In this document: positions 40,744 through 50,891 of the stretch, piece after piece | Position numbering within the stretch: position 1 is the first letter of the stretch | Layout of the letters: every line of letters starts with the position of its first letter | NCBI RefSeq assembly: GCF_000013345.1 | Contig: NC_007777.1 | Location: forward strand, 1,674,001 to 1,738,000 | Direction of reading: 5' to 3' | Length of the DNA: 64,000 nt | Source of the DNA: Frankia casuarinae | GTDB taxonomy: Bacteria > Actinomycetota > Actinomycetes > Frankiales > Frankiaceae | The notes under the pieces: model-generated | What the model was told of the DNA's origin: nothing | Databases searched by the model: none | What the model saw: the letters and a program-made list of their open reading frames with translations, nothing else | Made by a program: the position numbers and the translations under genes

Positions 40744-43700
40744 TCAGCCGCCGGTCGTCTCGTGCCGGGTGAGCGTGAACGCCAGGCCCAGCTCCTCGGC
40801 CGCCGAGCGGGCTGCCGTCTCGCGCGGCTGCGCCGCAGGTAGCTCCGTGCGGGCCGCCTCGGTGAAGGAGACCGCCAGCACCTCCTCGGCCACCGTCTGA
40901 CCGTGGGTACGCAGAGCGAGCGCGGTCTCCTCGCGCGTCGCCGCCCAGGAGACGTCCACCCGGTCGGTGATCTCCAGCCCCGCCGCCTTGCGCGCGTCCT
41001 GGAGCACCCGGACGACGTCGCGGGCGAGCCCGGCGCGGGCGAGCTGCGGGGAGATCTCCAGGTCGAGGGCGACGGAGAGCCCGGACTCGGCGGTGACCGC
41101 CCAGCCCTGCCGCGGCGTCTCCGTGATGATCAGCTCGTCCCCGGACAGCTCGACGTCCTCCCCGTCAACGGTGACGGTGAGCCGTCCGTTGACGGGAGGA
41201 CCGGCGGCCGCGATGGCCGCGGCGGCCGCCTTGGTGTTCCTGCCGAAGCGCCGCCCCAGCGCCCGGAAGTTCGGCTTCACCGAGATGTCGACGACCTCCG
41301 AGGTCGCCGGCTCCACCGTGGTCACGTTGAGCTCCTCGGTGATCTGCGCGATCAGCTCGGGGGAGAGCTCGTCAAAGGCACTCGCGCCGACGACCGCCCG
41401 CGGCAACGGCTGGCGGGTGCGCACCCCGCTGGCGGCCCGGGCGGCGCGGCCGAGTTCCACGATCCGCCGGACGAGATCCATCTGCTCCGAGAGCTCCGGC
41501 GTGTGCAGCCCCGCCGGGAGCTCGGGCCAGGCGGCCAGGTGCACCGAGTCGGGGGTCCGCGGGGATGCGTCGGCGAACAGCCGTGACCACAGCCAGTCGG
41601 TGAGGAACGGCGTGAACGGCGCCATCACCCGGGTCAGCGCGTCCAGGCAGGTGTGCAGGGTGCTCAGGGCGTCGGCGTCGCCGGCCCAGAACCGGCGGCG
41701 GGACCGGCGGACGTACCAGTTGGACAGGTCGTCGACGAACCGGGCGATCCGCCGCCCGGCCCGCAGCGAGTCGAAGTTCTCCAGCGCATCGTCCACCTCG
41801 GCGACGGTGGCCGCGAGCTCGGACAGCGCCCAGCGGTCCAGCACGTGCCGTCGGGCCGGCGGTGTCGCGCGCGGGTCCGCGGCCGGGTCCGCGCCTGGGC
41901 GCCAGCCGGCTGCCCCGGCATAGAGAGCGAAGAAGGACGAGGTGTTCCAGTAGGTGAGCAGGACCTTGCGGACGATGTCCTCGATCGCCTCGTGACTCAC
42001 CCGGCGGTCCGCCCACGGCGAGCCGCCGGCGAGCATCAGCCAGCGGACCGCGTCCGCGCCGTGCCGCTCGAACAGCTCGAAGGGATCGAGCACGTTGCCG
42101 AGATGCTTGCTCATCTTGCGGCCGTCGGCGTCCAGGAGCAGGCCGAGACAGAGCACCGTCTCGTAGGAGGAGCGGCCGAACACCAGCGTGCCGACCGCCA
42201 TCATCGTGTAGAACCAGCCGCGGGTCTGGTCGATCGCCTCGCAAATGTACTGCGCCGGGTACTGCCGGGTGAACGCCGCGAGGTTGTGGTGCGGGGCGCC
42301 CCACTGGGCGAACGGCATCGCGCCGCTGTCATACCAGACGTCGATCACCTCGGGCACCCGGTGCGAGGCGCCGCCACAGGTCGGGCAGGTCCCGGTGACC
42401 TCGTCGACGAACGGGCGGTGCGGGTCGAGGTCGGCCAGGTTCCGCCCGGCGAGCTCGGAGAGCTCCGCGAGTGACCCGACGCACACCAGGTGGGTGGGGT
42501 CGTCGTCGCAGCGCCAGACCGGCAGCGGTGTCCCCCAGTATCGGTTGCGGGACAGCGCCCAGTCGACGTTGCCGCGCAGCCACTCGCCGTACCGACCGGT
42601 CTTGATCCGCTCGGGGTGCCAGGTCGTCCGCTCGTTCTGCGCCAGCAGCTCGTCGCGGATGGCGGTGGTCCGGATGTACCAGGACGGCAGCGGATAGTAG
42701 ATCAACGGTGTGTGACAGCGCCAGCAGTGCGGATAACTGTGCGTATACGTCGACGCCCGCCACAGCCGGCCCCGCTCGCGCAGGTCGGCGGTCAGCGGCG
42801 CGTCGGCATCCTTGAAGAACATCCCGCCGACCAGGGGGACGTCGGCGAGGAAGCGACCGTCCGTCCCGATCGGGTTCACCACCGGCAGCCCGCTCGCCCG
42901 GCAGACTGCGAGGTCCTCCGCGCCGAACGCTGGCGCCTGGTGGACCAGGCCCGTGCCATCCGTGGTCGTCACGTAGTCGGCGAGCACGACCGAGTGCGGG
43001 ACGCCGGTGCCGGCCGCGAACCGCTCGGCCGCCAGCAGCTCGAACGGGCGGGTGTAGCGGGCACCGGCCAGCTCCGCCCCGCGGAACCGCTCGACGATCT
43101 CGGCGTCCTCGCCGAGGGCCGCGGTGACCAGTGGTTCGGCGACGACGAACAACTCCCCGTCCCCCGCGCGGGCCAGGACGTACTCCACCTCCGGATGAAC
43201 GGCCACCGCCGTGTTCGACACCAGCGTCCACGGGGTCGTCGTCCATACCAGCAGCTGCGCACCCTGCCCGGCGAGGCCCAGGGCGTCGGCGACGAGCGGG
43301 AAACGGACGTAGACCGAGGGGTCGTCGACGTCCGAGTAGCCCTGGGACACCTCGTGGTCACTAAGCGGCGTTTCGTCGCGCGGGCAGTACGGGGTGACCC
43401 GGAAGTCCTCGACCAGCAGGCCCTGGTCGAAGATCTGCTTGAGCGACCACCAGACGCTCTCGACGTAGCTGGTGTCCATGGTGCGGTAGGCGCCATCGAG
43501 GTCGACCCAATAGCCCATCCGCTCGGTCATCGCGGAGAAGTCCGCGACATGGCGCAGCACCGACTCGCGGCACCGGGCGTTGAACTCGGCGATGCCGAAC
43601 GCCTCGATGTCGTTTTTGCTGGTGAAGCCGAGCTCCTTCTCGACCGCGAGCTCGACGGGCAGCCCGTGGCAGTCCCAGCCCGCCCGCCGGGGAACGTGGT

Positions 43701-43953
43701 AGCCCTTCATCGTCCGGTAGCGGGGGAACAGGTCCTTGAAGACCCTGGCCTCCACGTGGTGCGCCCCCGGCCTGCCGTTGGCGGTGGGTGGGCCCTCGTA
43801 GAAAACCCACAGCGGGCGGTCCGCGGTGGCCTCCAGCGAACGGTGGAACACCTTGGTGTCGCGCCAGCGGGCCAACGTCTCCCGCTCCAGGGCGGGCAGG
43901 TCCACCTGGGCGGGCAGCGGAGCGAAGGTGGGATGCCGCAGAGGGGTGCTCAT
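40744..43953 (-). CDS. ileS: Isoleucyl-tRNA synthetase IleS (type 2, PTANG-HH form)
   Basis: The 1,069-aa class Ia synthetase has the class I signature as PPTANGRPGAHHVEARVFKD, the form of eukaryote-like/type 2 IleS, which often resists mupirocin. GRKMSKHLGNV is the KMSKS motif. The editing (CP1) domain carries the WTTTPWTLVSNTAVAVHPE motif. A zinc site is seen in CPTCGG. ATG at 43953 gives MSTPLRHPTF. A TTG at 44004 would add 17 residues overlapping the T-box tail. Expression is controlled by the T-box upstream. Confidence 0.95.
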   Translation of the reverse strand: MSTPLRHPTFAPLPAQVDLPALERETLARWRDTKVFHRSLEATADRPLWVFYEGPPTANGRPGAHHVEARVFKDLFPRYRTMKGYHVPRRAGWDCHGLPVELAVEKELGFTSKNDIEAFGIAEFNARCRESVLRHVADFSAMTERMGYWVDLDGAYRTMDTSYVESVWWSLKQIFDQGLLVEDFRVTPYCPRDETPLSDHEVSQGYSDVDDPSVYVRFPLVADALGLAGQGAQLLVWTTTPWTLVSNTAVAVHPEVEYVLARAGDGELFVVAEPLVTAALGEDAEIVERFRGAELAGARYTRPFELLAAERFAAGTGVPHSVVLADYVTTTDGTGLVHQAPAFGAEDLAVCRASGLPVVNPIGTDGRFLADVPLVGGMFFKDADAPLTADLRERGRLWRASTYTHSYPHCWRCHTPLIYYPLPSWYIRTTAIRDELLAQNERTTWHPERIKTGRYGEWLRGNVDWALSRNRYWGTPLPVWRCDDDPTHLVCVGSLAELSELAGRNLADLDPHRPFVDEVTGTCPTCGGASHRVPEVIDVWYDSGAMPFAQWGAPHHNLAAFTRQYPAQYICEAIDQTRGWFYTMMAVGTLVFGRSSYETVLCLGLLLDADGRKMSKHLGNVLDPFELFERHGADAVRWLMLAGGSPWADRRVSHEAIEDIVRKVLLTYWNTSSFFALYAGAAGWRPGADPAADPRATPPARRHVLDRWALSELAATVAEVDDALENFDSLRAGRRIARFVDDLSNWYVRRSRRRFWAGDADALSTLHTCLDALTRVMAPFTPFLTDWLWSRLFADASPRTPDSVHLAAWPELPAGLHTPELSEQMDLVRRIVELGRAARAASGVRTRQPLPRAVVGASAFDELSPELIAQITEELNVTTVEPATSEVVDISVKPNFRALGRRFGRNTKAAAAAIAAAGPPVNGRLTVTVDGEDVELSGDELIITETPRQGWAVTAESGLSVALDLEISPQLARAGLARDVVRVLQDARKAAGLEITDRVDVSWAATREETALALRTHGQTVAEEVLAVSFTEAARTELPAAQPRETAARSAAEELGLAFTLTRHETTGG

Positions 43954-43998
43954 CGTGGGGACCCGGTCTCCATAGTCGTAATCTCCGTCGGGCTGGTT

Positions 43999-44246
43999 CT
44001 CCAACGGAGGGACGACGCCTCACCGGTCCCGGGCGTGACCATCCGGCCGATGCGCCGGCCGCCTGTCCTACCCGGACCGGGGGTACCGCGGTACCACCCT
44101 CCTTGCGCACCCGCTCGGCCGGATCGGGCCGAGGGATGGCCCCTCGTTGTCCTCGCGGCGGCCGGATCTACTGGGGACCCGATGGTCGACCGGATTCCGT
44201 TCTTCCGGCGGCTCGGGGGTGATCTTCGCGACGCGCTGGCCACCGG
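43999..44246 (-). ncRNA. T-box riboswitch of ileS, ultrashort stem I, translational type
   Basis: On the minus strand the conserved T-box AGGGTGGTACCGCGG is the complement of 44086-44100. Upstream, CCGGTGGC (44246-44239) can pair fully with GCCGCCGG (44212-44205), making a 42-nt stem I. Its loop holds the Ile codon ATC (44223-44221) followed by A, the specifier. At the 3' end CTCCGTTGGAG (44009-43999) can sequester a GGAG ribosome-binding site. Actinobacterial ileS T-boxes of this ultrashort form act on translation. Uncharged tRNA-Ile would free the ribosome-binding site. Confidence 0.85.
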
Positions 44247-44446
44247 GCTTCCACCGACCCCGGCTCGCTCGGGCTGCGCCCGCCGCTACTCGTCCCCGTC
44301 CACGCCGTACCGCTGTCCATCAGCGTAGCTCAGCGGGACGAGTGGTCCCGTCCCCGGCTCGGCCCTTCGCCGCGCGGCCGGTTCATCGTCGGGACTCGGG
44401 GCCGTAGAGTGGTCCGGTAGGAGAGGTGCCGACCATCGGGAGCGGT

Positions 44447-45130
44447 GTGTCCGAAGATCCCGTCGATCACGCGGTGACCGCGCCGGGGGGCGTCACCCCG
44501 GGCGCGGGGTCCGTCGCGCCGGCGATGTCGACGAAGCCCTCGGCCCCGCCCGGGGGGTCGACGCCGGTGCCGCACGGGCGGGACGAGGCTCGCCCTACCG
44601 CCGGTTCCCGCCGGGCGGTGGCCACGCTGACGGTCGCGGCGGCGATCGTCCTGCTGTCGGACATCCTCACCAAGCATGTCGCGGTGGCCACCCTGTCTGA
44701 CCGGGGGCCTGTCGAGGTCATCCCCGGCCTGCTCGACCTGGAGCTCACCCGCAACTCCGGAGCGGCCTTCAGCCTCGCGGGCGGCGCGACGGTGCTACTC
44801 AGCCTGGTCGCCCTGGCCGTGGTCGCGGTGGTGGTGTTCACCGCCCGCCGGCTGCGGTCGGTGGGGTGGGCTCTCGTGCTCGGCGCCCTGCTCGGCGGGG
44901 CGGTGGGCAACCTCGCCGACCGCCTCTTCCGCGCGCCCGGTCCCCTGCGCGGTCACGTCGTGGACTTCGTCCACCTCCACTACTGGCCCATCTTCAACGT
45001 GGCCGACTCCGCGATCGTCTGCGGCGGCGTGCTCGCGGTCATCCTGTCCCTGCGCGGCGTGGGTCTGGACGGCACGCGCTACGCCGAGCATCATCCCCCC
45101 GGCGGGGGCAGTGACCATCACGGGCGGTGA
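44447..45130 (+). CDS. lspA: Lipoprotein signal peptidase LspA
   Basis: The 227-aa aspartyl protease cleaves prolipoprotein signal peptides in the membrane. Four helices are visible. Catalytic Asp residues lie in GNLADRLFR and [22 protein letters not shown] is a conserved family motif. The disordered N-terminus leaves the start unclear: GTG 44426 (ribosome-binding site only 2 nt away), GTG 44447 (GGGAG, preferred) or ATG 44525. It overlaps the next gene by 20 bp. Confidence 0.93.
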   Translation: MSEDPVDHAVTAPGGVTPGAGSVAPAMSTKPSAPPGGSTPVPHGRDEARPTAGSRRAVATLTVAAAIVLLSDILTKHVAVATLSDRGPVEVIPGLLDLELTRNSGAAFSLAGGATVLLSLVALAVVAVVVFTARRLRSVGWALVLGALLGGAVGNLADRLFRAPGPLRGHVVDFVHLHYWPIFNVADSAIVCGGVLAVILSLRGVGLDGTRYAEHHPPGGGSDHHGR

Positions 45131-46052
45131 CCTGCGGTCCCTGCCGGTCCCGGACGGGCTCGACGGCGTCCGTCTCGACGCGGCGATCGCGAGGATGTTC
45201 GGGCTGTCGCGGACCGTGGCCGCCGCGCTCGTCGACGACGGCCAGGCGAGCCTCGACGGGAAGGTCCGGGGCCGGTCCGACCGGGTCAGCGGCGGTGCCT
45301 GGCTGGAGGTCCGGCTGCCCGCTCCGCCGCGTCCGGTGGCGGTGGAACCCACGCCGGTCGAGGCTCTCGGCATTCTCTACGACGACGACGACATCATCGT
45401 GGTGGACAAGCCGGTCGGGGTCGCCGTCCATCCGGCGCCCGGCTTCACCGGACCGACCGTGATCGGGGCGTTGGCCGCCGCGGGATACCGCATTTCCACC
45501 TCGGGCGCGGCCGAGCGTCAGGGGGTGGTGCACCGTCTCGACGTCGGTACCACCGGGGTGATGGTGGTCGCCAAGAGCGAGCGCGCATATACCCTGCTGA
45601 AACGGGCGTTTCGTGACCGTACGGTGGACAAGCGCTACCGGGCCGTGGTGCAGGGCCATCCCGATCCGCTGCGGGGCACCGTGGACGCCCCGATCGACCG
45701 GCATCCGCGCCGGCCGGGGCTGTTCGCCGTCGTCGCGGACGGCAAGCCGAGTATCACCCACTACGACCTCCAGGAGGCGTTCCGGGCCGCCTCCCTGCTG
45801 TCCGTGCGATTGGAGACCGGGCGCACCCACCAGATCCGGGTGCACATGTCCGCCCTGCGGCACCCGTGTGTCGGGGATCTCGCCTACGGGGCCGATCCCA
45901 CGCTCGCCGAGCGGCTCGGCCTGACCCGCCAGTGGCTGCACGCGGCGCGGCTGTCCTTCGATCATCCCGGTCACGGCGGACGGGTCGAGTTCACCAGTCC
46001 GGACCCGGCTGACCTGGCCGAGGCGGTGGAACGGCTGCGGGACCAGCCATGA
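45111..46052 (+). CDS. RluD-family 23S rRNA pseudouridine synthase
   Basis: The 313-aa enzyme has an N-terminal S4 RNA-binding domain ([16 protein letters not shown]) and the RluA/RluD catalytic domain with the active-site Asp in [27 protein letters not shown] is a further family motif. It isomerises uridines in rRNA. GTG at 45111 overlaps lspA by 20 bp, a common actinobacterial pairing. The exact target site is not deducible. Confidence 0.92.
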   Translation: MTITGGDLRSLPVPDGLDGVRLDAAIARMFGLSRTVAAALVDDGQASLDGKVRGRSDRVSGGAWLEVRLPAPPRPVAVEPTPVEALGILYDDDDIIVVDKPVGVAVHPAPGFTGPTVIGALAAAGYRISTSGAAERQGVVHRLDVGTTGVMVVAKSERAYTLLKRAFRDRTVDKRYRAVVQGHPDPLRGTVDAPIDRHPRRPGLFAVVADGKPSITHYDLQEAFRAASLLSVRLETGRTHQIRVHMSALRHPCVGDLAYGADPTLAERLGLTRQWLHAARLSFDHPGHGGRVEFTSPDPADLAEAVERLRDQP

Positions 46053-47131
46053 CGGAGCCGGCGACGCTCGGGGAGGCGACCTCGGCGCCGGTGCCCGCTC
46101 CCGCGGCACCCGGGGGAGCGGTGCCGGCCCCGGCCCCCGCCTGCCGGGGGTGGTCCACCGTGCGCCCACCGGTCCACGGGTTGGGGGCGCTGCTCGATCG
46201 GGTCGACGCCCGCACGCTGCCGGCGACCTCTCGCGCGATCGCGATCGTCCGGGTGTGGATGGTGGGCCTGGCGGAGCGGGAGATCGGTCGGGTCCGCCGA
46301 ACCCGGGACCGGGTCCGGCGGACCCGGGACCGGGTCCGGCCCTCGCCTGCCGGCTCCGACGACGATGACGGTCCGCCGGCCCTGCTCGACGTGGCCGGAG
46401 TCACGCCCGGCGGGGTGGTGGACTGGGGCGTCCGGATGCTCGTCCTCGGACTCGTCGCGTTGATCGTGGTGAGCGCGACGGCCGCGATCCTGCAGGGCGT
46501 CGATCATGCTCCGTCGTCCGGACCGTCCTCCTCGGCGACCGAGCAGGCAGCGACGTCCGCGAACCAGCCGGCGGCGCCCGACCAGCCGGTGGCGCCCGCG
46601 CTGCCCGCGGTGACGATCGGCCCCGGGCCGAACGACCCGGTCGCCGACTACCTCGGCGCCAGCCGGCAGAACCTCGCGTTGCTGACCTCGGCCGCCCCCG
46701 GCGCCGATCTCTACGCCGTGGCCAGTCTCACCGCGCCCCGCACCCCCGCCGACCTGCTCGAGGTGTTCGGCGACTTCCGGACCGTCCAGGTGTTCTTCAC
46801 CGCCGGTATCGGGGGTGAACAGGAGCAGGCCGTCGTGCGCGATCCGGTGGCCGACGTCCGGGCGGCCTTCGGGTCGGCGGCGGCCCAGGCGGACGCCCGA
46901 GCCGCCGCCGACACACAGGTCGGCAACACCGCCGCCGCCGACCGCGAGCGGCGGGCGGCGAACGACCTGCGGGCCGGGTGCGGGTGTCTGTTCGCCGTGG
47001 TGGTCCGCGCCCCGGCCGGCCGGCTCTCGCAGCTCGAAACCGATCCCCGGGTGCGGGTGGTGGATCCGGCCCCACCGGGAAGCGGGCCGCCGGGTGTGAG
47101 ATTCATCCCACTGTCCCCGGACCGTCGCTGA
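46049..47131 (+). CDS. Hypothetical membrane-anchored protein
   Basis: I do not recognise this 360-aa protein. It has a Pro/Ala-rich N-terminus, then a tandem RRTRDRV from a 21-bp duplication (about 46289-46338). One transmembrane helix ([19 protein letters not shown]) is followed by a disordered stretch. The C-terminal domain ([18 protein letters not shown] to the end) would be extracytoplasmic, with two Cys (GCGC) and acidic Ala-rich helices. ATG overlaps the rluD-like stop by 4 bp, so it is co-translated. Confidence 0.7.
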   Translation: MTEPATLGEATSAPVPAPAAPGGAVPAPAPACRGWSTVRPPVHGLGALLDRVDARTLPATSRAIAIVRVWMVGLAEREIGRVRRTRDRVRRTRDRVRPSPAGSDDDDGPPALLDVAGVTPGGVVDWGVRMLVLGLVALIVVSATAAILQGVDHAPSSGPSSSATEQAATSANQPAAPDQPVAPALPAVTIGPGPNDPVADYLGASRQNLALLTSAAPGADLYAVASLTAPRTPADLLEVFGDFRTVQVFFTAGIGGEQEQAVVRDPVADVRAAFGSAAAQADARAAADTQVGNTAAADRERRAANDLRAGCGCLFAVVVRAPAGRLSQLETDPRVRVVDPAPPGSGPPGVRFIPLSPDRR

Positions 47132-47140
47132 TCCGGTTGA

Positions 47141-47162
47141 GCCGTCCGCATGATCGGACGGC
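47141..47162 (+). terminator. Perfect hairpin after the membrane-anchored protein
   Basis: GCCGTCCG, a 6-nt catgat loop and CGGACGGC form a perfect 8-bp stem 10 bp after the stop. It is likely the end of the lspA operon. No T-run is present. Confidence 0.55.
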
Positions 47163-47243
47163 GTGCCGGGCACGGGTGGCGGACGGTGACCGTTCTGGCG
47201 TGGCATCCGACCCCTGCGCCATCGTCGACCGGGACAGGAGAGG

Positions 47244-47966
47244 ATGAGGGGCGAGACCGGCTTCGTCACCTGGGGTTGCGACCGGCCGGGGAGTTCACGG
47301 ATCATGATGAGGAGACCCAGGTTGAAGCTGGCGAAGGGCACCCGGGAGGTCTTCGACGCGGAGAGCCTGCTCGAGGAGTACCTGGGGCCGCGCAAGCGAG
47401 GTCTGCGCTACGCCTACCCGTACTACGACGGCCTGGTCACCAATAGTGATCCGGATCTGCTGTGCACCGGGGATCTCCTGGCCCCGTGCCTGCTCGGCGT
47501 CCACGTGGACCTGGATCGGATGCACACGCTCACCGCGCTGATGCCGTTGCTGCAGCGGGCGTTGGACAGGCTTCCTCCCGGCATCGAGCTCATCGAGGCC
47601 GACGAGGTCACCCTCGATCTGGTCGCCGCGCTCTACGACCCCCTCGACGACCCGGACGTCTCCGACCGGGACGTCAAGGGCTCCCTCATCGCCAAGGTGC
47701 TGCACCGCAAGCGGCCCGCCCTGGTCCCGTTGTTCGACTCCAAGGTGAGGATCTTCTACCAGCACGAGGACTGCGTCCCGCCGTCGCCGCGGGACGGGCG
47801 GTCCTGGCGGCAGTACATGGGCCTGCTCATCCGCGCGATGCAGTACGACCTGCGGGAGAACGCCGAGGAGTTCCGCCGGCTCGGGGCGCTGGTACCCGTC
47901 GCGGGTCCCCCGATCACCCCGCTGCGGATGCTCGACGTCGTGGTGTGGATGAGCAGCGCGGTGTGA
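47244..47966 (+). CDS. DUF6308 family protein
   Basis: The 240-aa soluble protein matches DUF6308-like actinobacterial proteins: FYQHEDCVPPSP, KVLHRKRPALVPLFDSKV and YAYPYYDGLVTNSDPDLL are recognisable. A family of unknown function; the KxxxRKRPxLxPxxDS motif recalls proteins near mobile or defence genes, but nothing here proves that. ATG at 47244 follows AGGAG closely; ATG 47304 is an alternative. Confidence 0.7.
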   Translation: MRGETGFVTWGCDRPGSSRIMMRRPRLKLAKGTREVFDAESLLEEYLGPRKRGLRYAYPYYDGLVTNSDPDLLCTGDLLAPCLLGVHVDLDRMHTLTALMPLLQRALDRLPPGIELIEADEVTLDLVAALYDPLDDPDVSDRDVKGSLIAKVLHRKRPALVPLFDSKVRIFYQHEDCVPPSPRDGRSWRQYMGLLIRAMQYDLRENAEEFRRLGALVPVAGPPITPLRMLDVVVWMSSAV

Positions 47967-48015
47967 TCAGCGCCCGTTGTCGGCCCGGGACCATCGACCG
48001 GCTCCGACTGCGACA

Positions 48016-48978
48016 ATGGTCGATGTGTTGAGCTACGCGGTCCGCGGGCTCACCCGGCGGCACGGGACGGGTGAGCATGCCGTTCTCGCCAATGATCGGA
48101 TCGATCTCGACGTCCGGCAGGGCGAGGTGTTCGGGGTGCTCGGGCCGAACGGCGCCGGGAAGACCACGCTGGTCCGCCAGTTGATGGGTCTGCTGCGGCC
48201 GGACGCGGGCACGATTACCCTTTTTGGCCGCGACGTGCTGGCCGCCCGCGGTCTGCCGGCCCGGCTCGCCGCCTATCTGGGCCAGGACGATCTCGCGCTG
48301 GCCGAGCTGCCGGTCGCCACCGCCGTGGCGACCACCGCCCGCATGCGCGGCGTCCCCCGCTCCGCCGTGCGGGCGGTCCGTGACGCCGTGCTCGGCGAGC
48401 TCGGTCTGGAGGCGGTGGCGCATCGCCCGCTGTCGAAGCTGTCCGGTGGGCAACGCCGGCTGGCGTGTGTCGCTACCACCCTGGTGGGGGACCGGCCGAT
48501 GCTCGTCCTCGACGAGCCGACCACCGGCCTCGACCCCGTCGCCCGGCGGGCCGTGTGGTCGGCGCTGCAACGTCGCCGGGACACCGTCGGTGTCACCGTC
48601 CTGCTGATCACGCACAACGTCCTCGAGGCGGAGTCGGTGCTTGACCGGGTCGCCGTCCTGGATGCCGGGCGGGTGATCGCCTGCGACACTCCGGGCCAGC
48701 TCAAGGCATCGTTGTCCGGTGACGTCCGGCTCGACCTCGCGTGGCGCCACGACCCGCCCGCGGACGACCCCACCGTCGCGACGTTGGCCGCGCTCGCCGT
48801 GGTCAACGGACGGCGGTGGACCATCCGGTTGGCTCCGGCCGCGGCCCGTGACGCCCTCGGCCGGTTGACCGCCGGCCCGGCGTTCGCCGCGCTGGACGAT
48901 TTCAGTCTCGCCACCCCCTCGCTGGAGGACGTGTACCTCACCCTCGGCGGCAGGTCGCGGGACCTGGAGCGCGCATGA
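48016..48978 (+). CDS. ABC transporter ATP-binding protein (ABC-2 exporter type)
   Basis: The 320-aa ATPase has Walker A GPNGAGKTTL, signature LSGGQRRLA, Walker B MLVLDEPTTGLDP and the H-loop LLITHN. The C-terminal extension of about 100 residues is typical of drug/lipid exporters of the CcmA/DrrA group. ATG at 48016 begins MVDVLSYAV. It pairs with the permease 13 bp downstream. The substrate is unknown. Confidence 0.9.
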   Translation: MVDVLSYAVRGLTRRHGTGEHAVLANDRIDLDVRQGEVFGVLGPNGAGKTTLVRQLMGLLRPDAGTITLFGRDVLAARGLPARLAAYLGQDDLALAELPVATAVATTARMRGVPRSAVRAVRDAVLGELGLEAVAHRPLSKLSGGQRRLACVATTLVGDRPMLVLDEPTTGLDPVARRAVWSALQRRRDTVGVTVLLITHNVLEAESVLDRVAVLDAGRVIACDTPGQLKASLSGDVRLDLAWRHDPPADDPTVATLAALAVVNGRRWTIRLAPAAARDALGRLTAGPAFAALDDFSLATPSLEDVYLTLGGRSRDLERA

Positions 48979-48991
48979 TCGTGATTTTCCG

Positions 48992-49885
48992 GTGACCGTC
49001 GTTCCGGACGCGCGCGGGGCACCCGGTGGCGGGGCACCCGGGGTGCCGGCGCCATCGGTCGCGGATGGCCGCCCGGCTCCCGCCACGCGGCCGGTGTCGG
49101 CCTCCGCCCCGCCGAGCAGTGCCCCGCCGCAGCTGCCGCCGCCGACGTCGTTCCGCACCGCGTTCGGTGCGGTCTACCGCGGGCAGCTCGCCCGCTCCAA
49201 GGTGGGACGGATCCCCCTGTTGTTCGTCGCGTCGTTCCAGTCGGTCGGGATCCTCGTGCTGCTGCGCGGGATCCTCGACGTCGGCGACACCACGGCCGCC
49301 GGGCAGGTCGTGGCGGGTTCCACGGTGCTCGTGGTCGCCTTCGTCGCGTTGAACCTGCTGGCCCAGCGGTTCGGGGCGCTGCGGGCGGCCGGTGCCCTGG
49401 ACTACTACCTCACGTTGCCGGTGCCCGGCGTCGCGGTGGTGCTGGGCACGGCGGCCTCGTACGCGACCTTCGCGGCGCCCGGCACTGTCGTCACCGCGGT
49501 GCTGGGGGCGCTGCTCTACGGGCTGCCGCTGTCCGGCCTGTGGCTGCTGCTGCCCGTCGTGGCGCTCGCCGGGATCTGCCTGTCCGGGCTCGGGGCGGCG
49601 ATCGGCCTGCTCGCCCCTCGGCCGGAGCTCGCGACCGTCGCCGGCCAGCTCGGAATGAGCATCGTGCTGTTCTTCGGTGTGATCCCCTCCGGCCGGCTGC
49701 CCGAGGTCGGCCGCTGGGCGCGGGACGCGTTGCCCAGCAGCTACGCGGTGGACGCCCTCGCGGCCGCCTTCCAACCCGGTGTCGACTGGGCGAAGGTGGT
49801 CCTCGACCTCGGGATCTGCGCCGCCGTCGGGATGGTGGCGCTGTCTGTCGCGGCGATGGCACTGCGCCGTGTCGGCACGTCCTGA
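48992..49885 (+). CDS. ABC-2 type transporter permease
   Basis: The 297-aa protein has a disordered Pro-rich N-terminus and about six transmembrane helices (VASFQSVGILVLLRGIL, STVLVVAFVALNLLA, and others to the C-terminal AAVGMVALSVAAMAL), with the ABC-2 motif LPSSYAVDALAAAF. GTG at 48992 lies 13 bp after the ATPase gene. Together they form an exporter of unknown cargo. Confidence 0.87.
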   Translation: MTVVPDARGAPGGGAPGVPAPSVADGRPAPATRPVSASAPPSSAPPQLPPPTSFRTAFGAVYRGQLARSKVGRIPLLFVASFQSVGILVLLRGILDVGDTTAAGQVVAGSTVLVVAFVALNLLAQRFGALRAAGALDYYLTLPVPGVAVVLGTAASYATFAAPGTVVTAVLGALLYGLPLSGLWLLLPVVALAGICLSGLGAAIGLLAPRPELATVAGQLGMSIVLFFGVIPSGRLPEVGRWARDALPSSYAVDALAAAFQPGVDWAKVVLDLGICAAVGMVALSVAAMALRRVGTS

Positions 49886-49982
49886 GGGCGTCATAGTTAG
49901 CGGGGCCAGCGTAGTAGCAGGACTGCTGCGGGACCGACCGGCGCGGTAGGGTCAACGGCCTGCGGCCGGTCGGCGACAACGC

Positions 49983-50033
49983 GCTGGTAGGCCGGGGATG
50001 CTGGTAGGCCGGGGATGCTGGTAGGCCGGGGAC
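49983..50033. repeat. 17-bp tandem repeat, three copies, intergenic
   Basis: Three copies of gctggtaggccggggat (last base c in the third) lie between the ABC permease and the next gene. The gap is 182 bp and otherwise featureless. Confidence 0.95.
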
Positions 50034-50067
50034 GAGGAGACAGACAGCCAGTGGCAGAAAGCGCGTC

Positions 50068-50811
50068 ATGATGGAGCGGTCGTCGGGCATCCGCGGAGTC
50101 GAGCCGGTCGCGCTGTCCGTCCCACCCGGGGACGTCCCACCCGGGGACGGGCCGCACCACCCTGGTCAGCCGACCCTCGATCCGGCGATCGCCGTCCCCG
50201 CGGCCGGTGAACCGGCGCCGCCCGGGCGGAACCCGGGCCGGGCGTTCGGTGCTCGTTCGGCGGCCGTCGCCGGCCTGATCTGCGCGGCGGCGATGGCGCT
50301 CGCCGGCTTCCCGCTCGGCCTGCTCTGGGCCGCGACCGCGCCGCATCTGGATCTTGCCGTGGCGTTGGACGGGCATGAATCGGCGTTTACGGTCCAGAGC
50401 GACATCGACGTCCGGTTCGCCCTGATCTGCGCGGTCGCCGGCGTGATCGGCGGTGCCGTGGCGTGCTGGCGGGTCCGGGACGCGGGATGGCCGGTCCCGG
50501 TCGGGCTCGCCGCGGGCGGTATCGGCGGCTCGCTGATCGCCGGCTGGATCGGCCACCTGCGGCGCTCGCCCCAGCTGCTGCACGCGCTGCCGAAGGACGC
50601 CTCTCCGCTGCTCACCGACCTGGTGGACATGAAGGTCCGCGCGGGCGGGCTCTACTTTGTCATGCCGGTGACCGCCCTGCTCGTACTCCTCGTCGGGCTG
50701 TGGGTGACCTCGCGGGCCCAGTCGGACGCCGCCGAGGACAGGCGGGGTCCGACCGCGCCCGGCGACGCGCCCGGCCACGGGGCTGGGGCTGAGGTCGGGG
50801 CTGGGGACTGA
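50068..50811 (+). CDS. Hypothetical four-helix membrane protein
   Basis: The 247-aa protein has a Pro-rich N-terminus, then hydrophobic segments at SAAVAGLICAAAMALAGF, FALICAVAGVIGGAVACW, VPVGLAAGGIGGSLIAGW and FVMPVTALLVLLVGLWV. It looks like an actinobacterial four-helix (DUF2567-like) protein; this label is tentative. ATG at 50068 has no clear ribosome-binding site. A 12-bp duplication encodes GAGA/EVGAG at the C-terminus. It converges with the LON-domain gene. Confidence 0.7.
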   Translation: MMERSSGIRGVEPVALSVPPGDVPPGDGPHHPGQPTLDPAIAVPAAGEPAPPGRNPGRAFGARSAAVAGLICAAAMALAGFPLGLLWAATAPHLDLAVALDGHESAFTVQSDIDVRFALICAVAGVIGGAVACWRVRDAGWPVPVGLAAGGIGGSLIAGWIGHLRRSPQLLHALPKDASPLLTDLVDMKVRAGGLYFVMPVTALLVLLVGLWVTSRAQSDAAEDRRGPTAPGDAPGHGAGAEVGAGD

Positions 50812-50843
50812 GCGTCGATCCCCCGGGTGGCGAACGTCCCACG

Positions 50844-50891
50844 GTTCGGGCTGGGGTCAGTTCGGGCGGGGGTCAGTTCGGGCTGGGATCG
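50844..50891. repeat. 16-bp tandem repeat over the stop codon of the LON-domain gene
   Basis: Three units (gttcgggctggggtca and near copies) at 50844, 50860 and 50876. The stop TGA (complement of 50873-50875) ends the second unit, so another TGA lies 16 bp further on. Confidence 0.9.

Noticed and set aside
46049-47131. Candidate displaced FtsQ
   Set aside because: It has one transmembrane helix, but no POTRA-like pattern and the wrong domain order and composition.
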